Below, in pieces: positions 8,797 to 16,430 of a stretch of 43,154 nucleotides of DNA (the stretch's first letter is position 1; every line of letters begins with the position of its first letter). The notes below the pieces were generated by a model. That model was not told where the DNA came from, did not search any database, and was given only the letters and a program-made list of their open reading frames with translations. Location: positions 1-43,154 of the forward strand of contig CAMYND010000037.1 in assembly GCA_947259645.1 (NCBI GenBank), given 5' to 3'. The translations under genes and the position numbers were made by a program. The stretch comes from Thermodesulfovibrionia bacterium. Lineage in GTDB: Bacteria > Nitrospirota > Thermodesulfovibrionia > UBA6902.

Positions 8797-8802
8797 ATTA
8801 TA
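8797..8802 (-). promoter_or_regulatory. Possible -10 box for the hydrolase lipoprotein gene
   Basis: TATAAT on the minus strand lies about 50 nt before the chosen start; no convincing -35 hexamer is seen at the right spacing. Confidence 0.3.
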
Positions 8803-8874
8803 CACCAGTAACCGCTAAATTCGCACGACAACGATCTGTCTCAATGTACATCTATATTAACAAGGGTGAGTTTA

Positions 8875-8901
8875 TTGTTTATGCTGCTCTTTTGATATAA
8901 T
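8875..8901 (+). promoter_or_regulatory. Possible promoter for the ABC exporter operon
   Basis: TTGTTT (8875-8880) and a perfect TATAAT (8896-8901) are 15 nt apart, 26 nt before the ATPase start codon, in the gap between divergently transcribed genes. The spacing is short. Confidence 0.4.
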
Positions 8902-8927
8902 CTTTTATAGTAGGCAACTGCGTAATT

Positions 8928-9653
8928 ATGAATAATATAACAGATACAACATCTGCCGTATTTCAGGCCCGTGGGATAACCAAGGTCTATGATATGGGCG
9001 AAGTGAGCGTGCATGCCCTGCGCGGGATAGATATGGAACTGCATTCCGGTGAGCTGGTTGTGCTCCTCGGTCCTTCCGGAAGCGGCAAATCAACCCTGCT
9101 CAACATCCTTGGCGGACTTGATACTGCTACGGAGGGAACTGTCACCTATTGCGGCAAAGATCTCACCGGAGCTTCCGAACAGGAGCTGACAGATTACCGG
9201 AGATATCATGTTGGTTTCGTGTTCCAGTTTTATAACCTTATCCCGAGCCTTACCGCGTTAGAGAATGTTGCCGTTGTTACGGAAATAGCACAAACTCCCA
9301 TGAATCCTGAAGATGCCCTTGCAATGGTCGGTCTTGCCGACCGGGTCAACCACTTCCCGGCGCAGCTGTCCGGCGGGGAACAGCAGCGCGTTGCTATTGC
9401 GCGTGCAATCGCCAAAAAACCTGCAGTCCTTCTCTGTGATGAACCTACGGGAGCGCTTGATTCATCAACGGGCATTATCGTGCTTGAGGTCCTGGAAAAA
9501 ATAAACAGGGACCTCGGAACAGCAACGGTGCTCATTACGCATAATGCTGATATCGCGGAGATGGCTGACCGTGTTATACATCTCAGCAACGGGCTTATAT
9601 CGAGAGAGCAGAGAAATGAACTGAGAAAATCTCCCCGGGACCTGCATTGGTGA
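8928..9653 (+). CDS. ABC transporter ATP-binding protein (LolD/MacB/DevA type)
   Basis: 241-residue ATPase powering an FtsX-type permease. Walker [10 protein letters not shown] is at 48-56, the Q-loop Gln at 100, the signature LSGGEQQ at 147-153, Walker B VLLCDE at 167-172 and the switch His at 205. The [16 protein letters not shown] segment after the Q-loop is typical of the LolD/MacB group, which drives mechanotransmission rather than substrate transport through a membrane channel. No strong ribosome-binding site precedes the ATG. The permease and adaptor genes follow in the same direction, so the three should form one complex in the inner membrane. Confidence 0.94.
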   Translation: MNNITDTTSAVFQARGITKVYDMGEVSVHALRGIDMELHSGELVVLLGPSGSGKSTLLNILGGLDTATEGTVTYCGKDLTGASEQELTDYRRYHVGFVFQFYNLIPSLTALENVAVVTEIAQTPMNPEDALAMVGLADRVNHFPAQLSGGEQQRVAIARAIAKKPAVLLCDEPTGALDSSTGIIVLEVLEKINRDLGTATVLITHNADIAEMADRVIHLSNGLISREQRNELRKSPRDLHW

Positions 9654-9700
9654 TAACCGCCATGACTCAGTAAACCGGGGGGGAGCGTACCCGGATCGCA

Positions 9701-12064
9701 ATGAACGTTTTAGATCGAAAGATTCTGAGAAACCTCTGGAGGATGAAGGGACAGGCTGCTGCCATCGCCCTTGTCATTGCAAGCGGTGTTGCCACCTTTA
9801 TCATGTCAATAAGCACCATGCAGTCGCTGAAGCTGACCCAGGCAACATTTTACCGTGACTACCACTTTGCCGAAGTATTCTCGTCTCTCAAGAGGGCCCC
9901 TGAGAGCCTGAAAACAAGGATTCAGGAAATACCGGGAGTGAACAGGATTGAAACACGGGTTGTTACCCCCCTAAATATTGAAGTGAAAGGGTTCTCTGAC
10001 CCGGTGACAGGCCATCTGTATTCGATTCCTGACAGGGGAAAATCCCTGCTGAATAAACTCTACCTGCGGCAGGGACGGCTGGTTCAGCCTTTCAGCGACG
10101 ATGAGGTCGTTATTGGTGAAGCGTTTGCTGAATCACATGACCTGCATCCCGGTGATGAAATATCAGTAGTCATAAACGGCAGGCTCAGGGAGCTTCTGAT
10201 TGTTGGTATCGCTCTCTCTCCGGAGCATATATATCAGATGCCTCCTGGCGCGCTGTTCCCTGACTTTGAGCGTTACGGTGTGATGTGGATGGGCAGGAAA
10301 ACACTTGGGACAGTGTATGACATGGAGGGGGCCTTTAATAATGTCTCTCTTACGGTGTCTGCCGGAGCGAATATCAGTGATATCGTTGACAGGCTTGATG
10401 ATCTGCTCAGGCCATATGGCGGTCTTGGCGCGTATGGCCGTAAAGACCAGCTTTCACACCGGTATCTCTCAGAAGAATTCCGTCAGCTTGAACAGATGGC
10501 CGCAATGTTTCCGGTGATATTTCTTGGGGTGGCAGCTTTTCTGCTGAATGTTGTAATCAGCCGCCTCCTGAGCATTCAGAGAGATGAAATAGCTGTATTA
10601 AAGGCTTTCGGCTACAGTAATCTTGATGTTGGTATTCATTTCACTAAACTGGTTTTGCTCATAGTCCTTGCCGGTCTGATACTTGGTGTTTCCGGAGGTG
10701 CCTGGCTTGGGCAGTGGATGAGCACCATATACAAGGAGTTTTACCGTTTTCCCTTCCTCCGGTATGAACTTCAGCCCGCAGTTGTGGCGTCCGGAGCATT
10801 TATCAGCATCGCTGCTGCGCTCATCGGTACAGTATATTCGCTTCGGAAAGCCGCCCTTCTTCCTCCTGCGCAGGCAATGAGACCGGAGCCTCCTGCCACA
10901 TATAAAGAGACATTGCTGGAACGGCTGGGTCTGAAAAAAATACTCCGGCAGCCAAGCCGCATGATCGTAAGACATATTGGAAGACGCCCGGTAAAGTCAC
11001 TGCTGACAGTAACAGGGATTGCCTTTGCATGCGCTATAATGATGGTCGGCAGGTTTCAGGAAGACTCTGTTGATTACATGGTGGATGTTCAGTTCGGCCT
11101 CTCACAGCGTGAAGATATGGCAATCACATTTATTGAGCCAACTTCACGGAGGGCGTTATATGAGCTGAAAAGTCTTGAGGGAGTTCAGCGGGGCGAGGTG
11201 TTTCGTTCTGTGCCTGCCCGTCTAAGGTTTGGACACCGCAGCTACCGGACAGCGGTCCAGGGGATAGAGTCAGAAGGTGATCTTCACCGGCTGTTGAACG
11301 AAGATTTGAAAATTGTTCATCTGCCTGCCGCGGGCATTGTCCTTACTGATCACCTGGGAGAAATACTTGGTGTGCGGGAGGGGGATGAACTGACTGTTGA
11401 AGTGCTTGAGGGGAGGCGGCCTGTGCTCAGGGTTCCAGTAGCAGGACTGATCAGCCAGTATATCGGCGTTTCTGCCTACATGGAGCTGGCATCACTTAAC
11501 CGTCTCATGCGGGAGGGAAGCGCCATATCAGGTGTGTATCTTTCAACAGACTCTGATCAGCGTCCTCTCATATTTTCAAAATTGAAACGAATGCCCCGCA
11601 TTGCCGGCACTGAGTTACGGGAGAAGGCGATTGAGAATTTTTATGATACCATGGGTGAAACAATTCTCATCTTTACATTTATAAACACTCTTCTTGCAGG
11701 CATTATTGCCTTTGGGGTAGTATACAACAGCGCACGAATAGCCCTGTCTGAGCGGAGCAGGGAGCTGGCAAGCCTCCGTGTGCTGGGCTTCACCAGAGGA
11801 GAGATATCATATATATTGCTTGGTGAACTGGCCGTCCTGACACTTGCTGCCATCCCTGTGGGATTTATTATAGGGCAGGCCATGTGTTTCTACATCACCG
11901 AGAATCTTAAGACTGACTTATTCAGGATTCCCCTGATTCTGGAAGGCAGCACTTATGCATTTGCAGCCACAGTTGTTTTAGCGGCTGCCTGTATCTCCGC
12001 TTTTATGGTGCGCCGCAGACTTGATAACCTGGACCTGGTTGCTGTCCTTAAAACAAAGGAGTAG
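9701..12064 (+). CDS. FtsX-type ABC transporter permease (two FtsX domains)
   Basis: 787 residues. It has a transmembrane segment near residues 15-40, a large periplasmic domain (~45-265), three membrane helices (~265-390) forming the first FtsX domain, another helix (~430), a second periplasmic domain, and three final helices ending in a cytoplasmic tail. The doubled FtsX architecture with eight predicted helices matches the long permeases found with LolD-like ATPases, unlike the four-helix MacB. The ATG at 9701 gives an N-terminal cytoplasmic helix before the first membrane segment; a GGGGGGAG stretch lies ~16 nt upstream. The adaptor gene starts 11 nt after its stop. The substrate is unknown. 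Confidence 0.9.
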   Translation: MNVLDRKILRNLWRMKGQAAAIALVIASGVATFIMSISTMQSLKLTQATFYRDYHFAEVFSSLKRAPESLKTRIQEIPGVNRIETRVVTPLNIEVKGFSDPVTGHLYSIPDRGKSLLNKLYLRQGRLVQPFSDDEVVIGEAFAESHDLHPGDEISVVINGRLRELLIVGIALSPEHIYQMPPGALFPDFERYGVMWMGRKTLGTVYDMEGAFNNVSLTVSAGANISDIVDRLDDLLRPYGGLGAYGRKDQLSHRYLSEEFRQLEQMAAMFPVIFLGVAAFLLNVVISRLLSIQRDEIAVLKAFGYSNLDVGIHFTKLVLLIVLAGLILGVSGGAWLGQWMSTIYKEFYRFPFLRYELQPAVVASGAFISIAAALIGTVYSLRKAALLPPAQAMRPEPPATYKETLLERLGLKKILRQPSRMIVRHIGRRPVKSLLTVTGIAFACAIMMVGRFQEDSVDYMVDVQFGLSQREDMAITFIEPTSRRALYELKSLEGVQRGEVFRSVPARLRFGHRSYRTAVQGIESEGDLHRLLNEDLKIVHLPAAGIVLTDHLGEILGVREGDELTVEVLEGRRPVLRVPVAGLISQYIGVSAYMELASLNRLMREGSAISGVYLSTDSDQRPLIFSKLKRMPRIAGTELREKAIENFYDTMGETILIFTFINTLLAGIIAFGVVYNSARIALSERSRELASLRVLGFTRGEISYILLGELAVLTLAAIPVGFIIGQAMCFYITENLKTDLFRIPLILEGSTYAFAATVVLAAACISAFMVRRRLDNLDLVAVLKTKE

Positions 12065-12075
12065 AATTCAGTCTC

Positions 12076-13278
12076 GTGAGCAAAAAAGCAGGCGCCATAA
12101 TTGTTCTGATCTTCATTGCACTGGCAATTGCCTACGGGTTTATGCCAAAACCTGTGCTGGTTGAAACAGCTTGGGCAGAGCGGGGTTACTTGAGAGTTTC
12201 TATTGAAGAGGAAGGCAAGACCCGGGTCATGAGCCGCTATGTTGTGTCCGCGCCTGTTTCAGGGTTTGCGCTGCGCGTGAATCTCGACATCGGGGACAAG
12301 GTGAGCAAGGGTCAGGCCCTCACATGGCTCGAACCGCTCAGATCAACGGTTCTTGACGCACGGAGCCGGGCTGAGGCAAAGGCAGGCGTTGCTGCTGCAG
12401 AGGCGTCACTGCGTGCATCACAGGAAAACGCGGAGGCGGCACGGACCAATGCGGAGTTAGCCAGGAAAGGGTTGCATCGTATTGAACAGTTATTTAATAA
12501 TGCTCTTGTGTCCCAGGATAAACTGGATGAGGCTGAAGCGGATTTACGGAGAACAGAGGCGATACTTAGAGCATCGGAATTTGCAGGAGAAGTTGCACAG
12601 TATGAGCTGGAGACTGCTCAGACCTCACTGAAGTTTTCAGCAGCTCAAAAACAGGGCAACGATCATGAGAAAGTTTTAATTCAGTCGCCGGTAAACGGCC
12701 GTGTCCTGAAAATTAACCATGAGAGTGAGGGGGTAGTCCGCGAGGGAGACCCCTTGATTGAAGTTGGTGATCCTTCAGTTCTGGAAGTTGAAGTGGACGT
12801 GCTCTCTGCTGACGCGGTAAAGATCAGGCCCGGAACCACTGTTCTGTTTCAGAGGTGGGGAGGAGACAATACATTGAATGGGGTAGTTCGCGTTGTCGAA
12901 CCTGTCGGATTTACCAAAATATCGGCACTCGGTGTTGAAGAGCAGAGAGTGCTTGTCATATCAGATATTGTATCCCCTTCCGGAGAATGGACTACTCTTG
13001 GTGATGGGTACCGTGTGGAGGCTCAGTTTATAGTGTGGGAGGATGATAATACTCTCCAGATTCCCACAAGTGCGCTCTTTCGGCATGAAGGCAGCTGGGC
13101 AGTTTTTCTCAGCTCCCATGGCAGGGCAAAGCTTCAAAAAGTTGAGACCGGCCATGGAGGCGGGATGAGCGTGGAGATTATGTCCGGTCTCTCAGAGGGC
13201 GATACGGTCATAGTACATCCTGACAGCTCGATTGAGAACGGTTCACGGGTAAAGTTAAGAGAGCAGCAGCTTCTTTAA
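12076..13278 (+). CDS. HlyD-family periplasmic adaptor (efflux RND/ABC type)
   Basis: 400-residue membrane-fusion protein with an N-terminal membrane anchor (residues ~6-22), first half of the lipoyl domain (VVSAPVSGFALRVNLDIGDKV), an alpha-helical hairpin (~90-200, rich in A-E-A repeats), the second lipoyl half (IQSPVNGRVLKINHES), and a beta-barrel domain. Such adaptors link an inner-membrane pump to a TolC-like outer-membrane channel; no TolC gene is visible here. It starts at GTG, 11 nt after the permease stop, with the upstream AAGGAG overlapping that stop. Its 3' end overlaps the convergent DUF167 gene by 24 nt. Confidence 0.92.
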   Translation: MSKKAGAIIVLIFIALAIAYGFMPKPVLVETAWAERGYLRVSIEEEGKTRVMSRYVVSAPVSGFALRVNLDIGDKVSKGQALTWLEPLRSTVLDARSRAEAKAGVAAAEASLRASQENAEAARTNAELARKGLHRIEQLFNNALVSQDKLDEAEADLRRTEAILRASEFAGEVAQYELETAQTSLKFSAAQKQGNDHEKVLIQSPVNGRVLKINHESEGVVREGDPLIEVGDPSVLEVEVDVLSADAVKIRPGTTVLFQRWGGDNTLNGVVRVVEPVGFTKISALGVEEQRVLVISDIVSPSGEWTTLGDGYRVEAQFIVWEDDNTLQIPTSALFRHEGSWAVFLSSHGRAKLQKVETGHGGGMSVEIMSGLSEGDTVIVHPDSSIENGSRVKLREQQLL

Positions 13279-13578
13279 AGTTTTTTCGGCATGTTCAGTG
13301 CCGATCAGTTTGACGGTCTTGATTTTGCTGTTCTGCCCTGATAGGATCTCAATATTGCTTTTAGAGATTCTGAATTCCCGGGAGAGGATTTCGATAAGTT
13401 CCTTATTCGCCCGCCCTTCAACAGGGGGTGACGAGAGTTTTACTTTCAGGGAATCTCCATAGGCCCCTGCAAAACCTGGTTGAGCGGAGCGGGGCTCGAC
13501 CTTGATTTTAATGATAAACTGGTCAGGAGTCTCTTTGAGTTTTTTGCCCCCGTTGCCTGCTCGTGGTTTTTTATGCAA
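13255..13578 (-). CDS. DUF167/YggU family protein
   Basis: 107 residues with the family core IKVEPRSAQPG, GDSLKVKLSSPPVEGRAN and KELIEIL, a small alpha/beta fold widely conserved in bacteria with no settled biochemical role. The start appears to be TTG at 13578, overlapping the truB stop by 8 nt, as no other Met or good alternative start is present before the conserved core. It is the last gene of the infB-truB operon. The 3' end runs 24 nt into the convergent adaptor gene, so both transcripts are antisense to each other there. Confidence 0.88.
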   Translation of the reverse strand: MHKKPRAGNGGKKLKETPDQFIIKIKVEPRSAQPGFAGAYGDSLKVKLSSPPVEGRANKELIEILSREFRISKSNIEILSGQNSKIKTVKLIGTEHAEKTLKKLLLS

Positions 13579-14467
13579 GAACCACGTCCATCTTGATTAT
13601 ATTGGTCATTTCAGCATAGCTGCCTATTGCCAGCAATATGCCATCCGGGGACTTGATTCTTATCCCTGCCGCTTTTTTGAATTCGTCGGGAACCTTAATA
13701 TGTTGAAGTTTAATCTGGTTTCCATGGGTTACTGATTTCACGAGACTGTTCTTTATCTCAAACTGCGGAAGCCACGATAACGCCTCATCCAGTGAATAGA
13801 TACCCTGAGTTATCTCCTTCCCCTGGCTTATTGCCTCAAGCTGTTCCAGCGAGATACTATCTTCCAGGCGATAATTACCGATTGCCGTACGTTCAAGCGC
13901 GGAGAGATGAGCCCCCACACCCAGTTTTTTCCCGATATCATCGCATAATGTCCTGATATAGGTTCCTTTCGAGCAGAGTGTTGTAAAGGTAACATAGGGG
14001 AGATTTATATCCTCGAGGTCTAATCGGTAGATCGTAACGTCTCTGTCCTTCCGTTCAATCTCAATGCCCTTTCTTGCCATTGTATAGAGAGGTTTTCCCT
14101 TGTGCTTCAGGGCTGAAAACATGGGAGGTTGCTGTCGGATCTTCCCGGTAAATGTTTTTAATGTGTCTCTGATGAGATCACTCTTGATATCAACCTTCTC
14201 AACACTGCTTATTACTTTGCCGCAGGCGTCCTGAGTGTCAGTCGCTTCACCGAGTTTCATGACAGCTCTGTATTCCTTGTCAAGACCGGTAAAATACTTC
14301 GCAAGCCGGGTCCCCTTGTTCAGACAGATAAGCATGAGACCTGTAGCCATCGGATCAAGCGTTCCGGTATGTCCGGCCTTCTTTACCTGCAATATTCTTT
14401 TAACGTTCGCGACCGCATCGTGAGAAGTGATGTCTTTGGGTTTGTTGATACTAATTATAATGTCCAC
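13571..14467 (-). CDS. truB: tRNA pseudouridine(55) synthase
   Basis: Makes pseudouridine 55 in the T-arm of tRNAs. The catalytic motif GHTGTLDPMATG lies at 32-43 with Asp38, and the KEYRAVMKLGEATDTQDACG, CSKGTYIRTLCDD and HLSALERTAIG segments are diagnostic of TruB. 298 residues includes a C-terminal PUA-like domain ending about VVLA. The start is GTG at 14467 with no strong ribosome-binding site. It follows nrnA by 79 nt in the infB operon, the normal position. Confidence 0.95.
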   Translation of the reverse strand: MDIIISINKPKDITSHDAVANVKRILQVKKAGHTGTLDPMATGLMLICLNKGTRLAKYFTGLDKEYRAVMKLGEATDTQDACGKVISSVEKVDIKSDLIRDTLKTFTGKIRQQPPMFSALKHKGKPLYTMARKGIEIERKDRDVTIYRLDLEDINLPYVTFTTLCSKGTYIRTLCDDIGKKLGVGAHLSALERTAIGNYRLEDSISLEQLEAISQGKEITQGIYSLDEALSWLPQFEIKNSLVKSVTHGNQIKLQHIKVPDEFKKAAGIRIKSPDGILLAIGSYAEMTNIIKMDVVLA

Positions 14468-14546
14468 TGATCTGTTCTGTACGATGAGGGTAAGGTGCGG
14501 GACTCCACAACAGGAACAAACTCTGTCCCCGGCAGCTGTGCCCGCG

Positions 14547-15533
14547 CTATGATTTGGTTTTTTTTATCTCTTTCTTTACAGCGGTAAAAACTTTTTTCTG
14601 CACGTCCTTTAATGATCCCGTTACCATGCAGCCTGCAGCTGCCCTGTGACCACCGCCTCCAAAACTGTTCGCGATTTTCTGCACATCTGCCCTGCCTTTT
14701 GAGCGGAGGCTTATTTTATATGAGTTCCTGCTATGCTGCCTGAAAAAAAGAGCGACTTCTATGTCTTTGACTTTCCTCGGGAAATTGACATAATCTTCGC
14801 AGTCCTCAGCTGTTGTCCCGGTCCTGCTGAACATGGACTGTGATGTGACTATCCAGGCGATACCATCTTTCTCCTCCAGCGTGGACAGAGAAAGGCCCAG
14901 TAACTTCATGGACCTGAACTCAACACTGTCATAGAGATTTTTCGAAATGTCCCAGGGTTTTGCCCCTGCCTCAACAAGGGCGGAAGAGACTTGTAACGCC
15001 TCCGCTGAGGCATTTGAATACCTGAAACCACCGGTATCAGTGAGAATGGCTGTGTAGAGATTGGTTGCAATGTTTTTATCCATAGAGACGTTTAACGATT
15101 TCAGGACTCTATATACAAGCAAACCCGCTGCAGCGGCGGAAGGGTCGATAAGGCTGCCTGCCAGGGATTTGTAAAACAAGGCACTACCAGAATCAGTGGC
15201 AACAATATGATGGTCGATAACCGCTATTTTTTTAGCGTTAAAATTCTCAAAGCCGGTTCTTTTCAGTTCATTGCAGTCAACCAGGACCGCAACGTCAAAA
15301 GTCTTTCGGGGGGGCTGCTGTTTCACTATCTTAGATGACGGAAGAAATTTAAGAATTTCAGGAACAGGATCTTTACTGAGGACCGTGACATCTTTTTTGC
15401 CGAGACTTTTCAGGCCGAGAGCAAGTGCGAGAGATGATCCCAAAGAGTCGCCTTCAGGGTTTATGTGACCAGAAATAATAAATGAGCTGTTTGTTTTGAA
15501 AAGGGTAATGAGTTTAGAAGAGATTTTCATCAT
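14547..15533 (-). CDS. nrnA: Bifunctional oligoribonuclease/PAP phosphatase (DHH family)
   Basis: Degrades nanoRNAs of 2-5 nt and dephosphorylates 3'-phosphoadenosine 5'-phosphate. The DHH-DHHA1 architecture is intact: GHINPEGDSLGS near 23-34, the second metal cluster VDCN, the DHH triad at 107-109, ILTDTGGFRYSN, and the C-terminal FGGGGHRAAAG. I chose ATG 15533 although a TTG two codons upstream (15539) sits closer to AAAGGAG; both are possible and differ by two residues. The 5' end overlaps rbfA by about 20 nt, so translation is coupled. Position between rbfA and truB is usual. Confidence 0.93.
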   Translation of the reverse strand: MMKISSKLITLFKTNSSFIISGHINPEGDSLGSSLALALGLKSLGKKDVTVLSKDPVPEILKFLPSSKIVKQQPPRKTFDVAVLVDCNELKRTGFENFNAKKIAVIDHHIVATDSGSALFYKSLAGSLIDPSAAAAGLLVYRVLKSLNVSMDKNIATNLYTAILTDTGGFRYSNASAEALQVSSALVEAGAKPWDISKNLYDSVEFRSMKLLGLSLSTLEEKDGIAWIVTSQSMFSRTGTTAEDCEDYVNFPRKVKDIEVALFFRQHSRNSYKISLRSKGRADVQKIANSFGGGGHRAAAGCMVTGSLKDVQKKVFTAVKKEIKKTKS

Positions 15534-15891
15534 CGTCAACAGGACTCCTTTCAGTATCCATAGTATCGAGAAGTGTATCGATTTTTCTCCCGTATTCTAC
15601 CGCTTCATCAATTTTGAAAATAATTTTTGGGATGTATTTCATCTTCAGCCTCCTGCCAAGCTCTCCCTTGATAAATGACTTTGATTCATTCAGTTTTCTG
15701 ACAGTTTTCTCTTTCTCATCATCTTTAAGAACACTCAGGAAAATAGTTGCGTTTCTCAGGTCCGGGCTTACCTTGGCCCCCGTGACAGTCACAAATCCGA
15801 TATTTTTATGTTTGATCTTGTACATGATAATGTCAGCGACTTCTTCTCGTATAAGGTCGCTGACTCTCACTGAACGTTTGTAGGGGTGCAC
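15514..15891 (-). CDS. rbfA: 30S ribosome-binding factor A
   Basis: Small KH-fold factor that helps mature the 30S subunit by binding near the 5' end of 16S rRNA. 125 residues with the family features RVSDLIREEVADII near the N-terminus, VTVTGAKVSPDLRNATIFLSVL, and the KYIPKIIFKIDEAVEYGRKIDTLL signature region near the C-terminus. The start is GTG at 15891 with AAGGAG five nt upstream. It is the third gene downstream of infB and overlaps nrnA. Confidence 0.94.
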   Translation of the reverse strand: MHPYKRSVRVSDLIREEVADIIMYKIKHKNIGFVTVTGAKVSPDLRNATIFLSVLKDDEKEKTVRKLNESKSFIKGELGRRLKMKYIPKIIFKIDEAVEYGRKIDTLLDTMDTERSPVDDDENLF

Positions 15892-15987
15892 GATATCTCC
15901 TTTGCATCAATATTCAACAACAGCAGTTCTCTGTGTTCAACATTAATTTTAACGAAAAACAGATTTTTTTATTTTTGGCCCATAGCA

Positions 15988-16269
15988 TTACAGCATTTCC
16001 ACCGTTGCATCTATTAATTCAACTGAATGGTTGTCGTTAATAATGGTCCTTATTCTCTCAAATACTTTATTGATTATCATAGTCTCGTTGGCAACGATCG
16101 ATATACCGATAACGCTCCTCTGCCAGAGGTTCTGGGCATCCACTTCTGCTACGGATACATTAAACTTATTCTTGATTCTGTCAGTTAAACTTTTAATGAC
16201 CATCCGCTTTGATTTAAGGGAATTTGATGCAGGTATGTGCAGATCTACCGTGAGAAGGCCGACTATCAT
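15988..16269 (-). CDS. ylxP: DUF503 (YlxP-like) protein
   Basis: 93 residues matching the DUF503/YlxP family: MIVGLLTVDLHIP at the start, SLKSKRMVIKSLTDRIKNKFNVSVAEVD, and a central W in LWQRSVIGI. The family sits between infB and rbfA in many bacteria, as it does here, and is suspected to act in ribosome assembly or tRNA metabolism, without a proven function. The ATG is 161 nt after the infB stop, with only a weak purine stretch upstream. Confidence 0.9.
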   Translation of the reverse strand: MIVGLLTVDLHIPASNSLKSKRMVIKSLTDRIKNKFNVSVAEVDAQNLWQRSVIGISIVANETMIINKVFERIRTIINDNHSVELIDATVEML

Positions 16270-16430
16270 TCTTTTAACGTATCCGGAAAGAGGCTTCAGC
16301 AGCTGATAAGATGGTATTCACGTGAGTACGCTCTTTTTTATGGATCGCGCCGCATGTTCTGAAACCCTTTGATCTGATATGGTTAACATTCACATAGAGG
16401 AGTTGCAGTTCAAGGTTAATCCGGGCGTGG

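Noticed and set aside
8746-8805. 20-residue longer N-terminus for the hydrolase lipoprotein
   Set aside because: The downstream ATG has AGGAGG and begins a standard lipoprotein signal; the extension would bury it.
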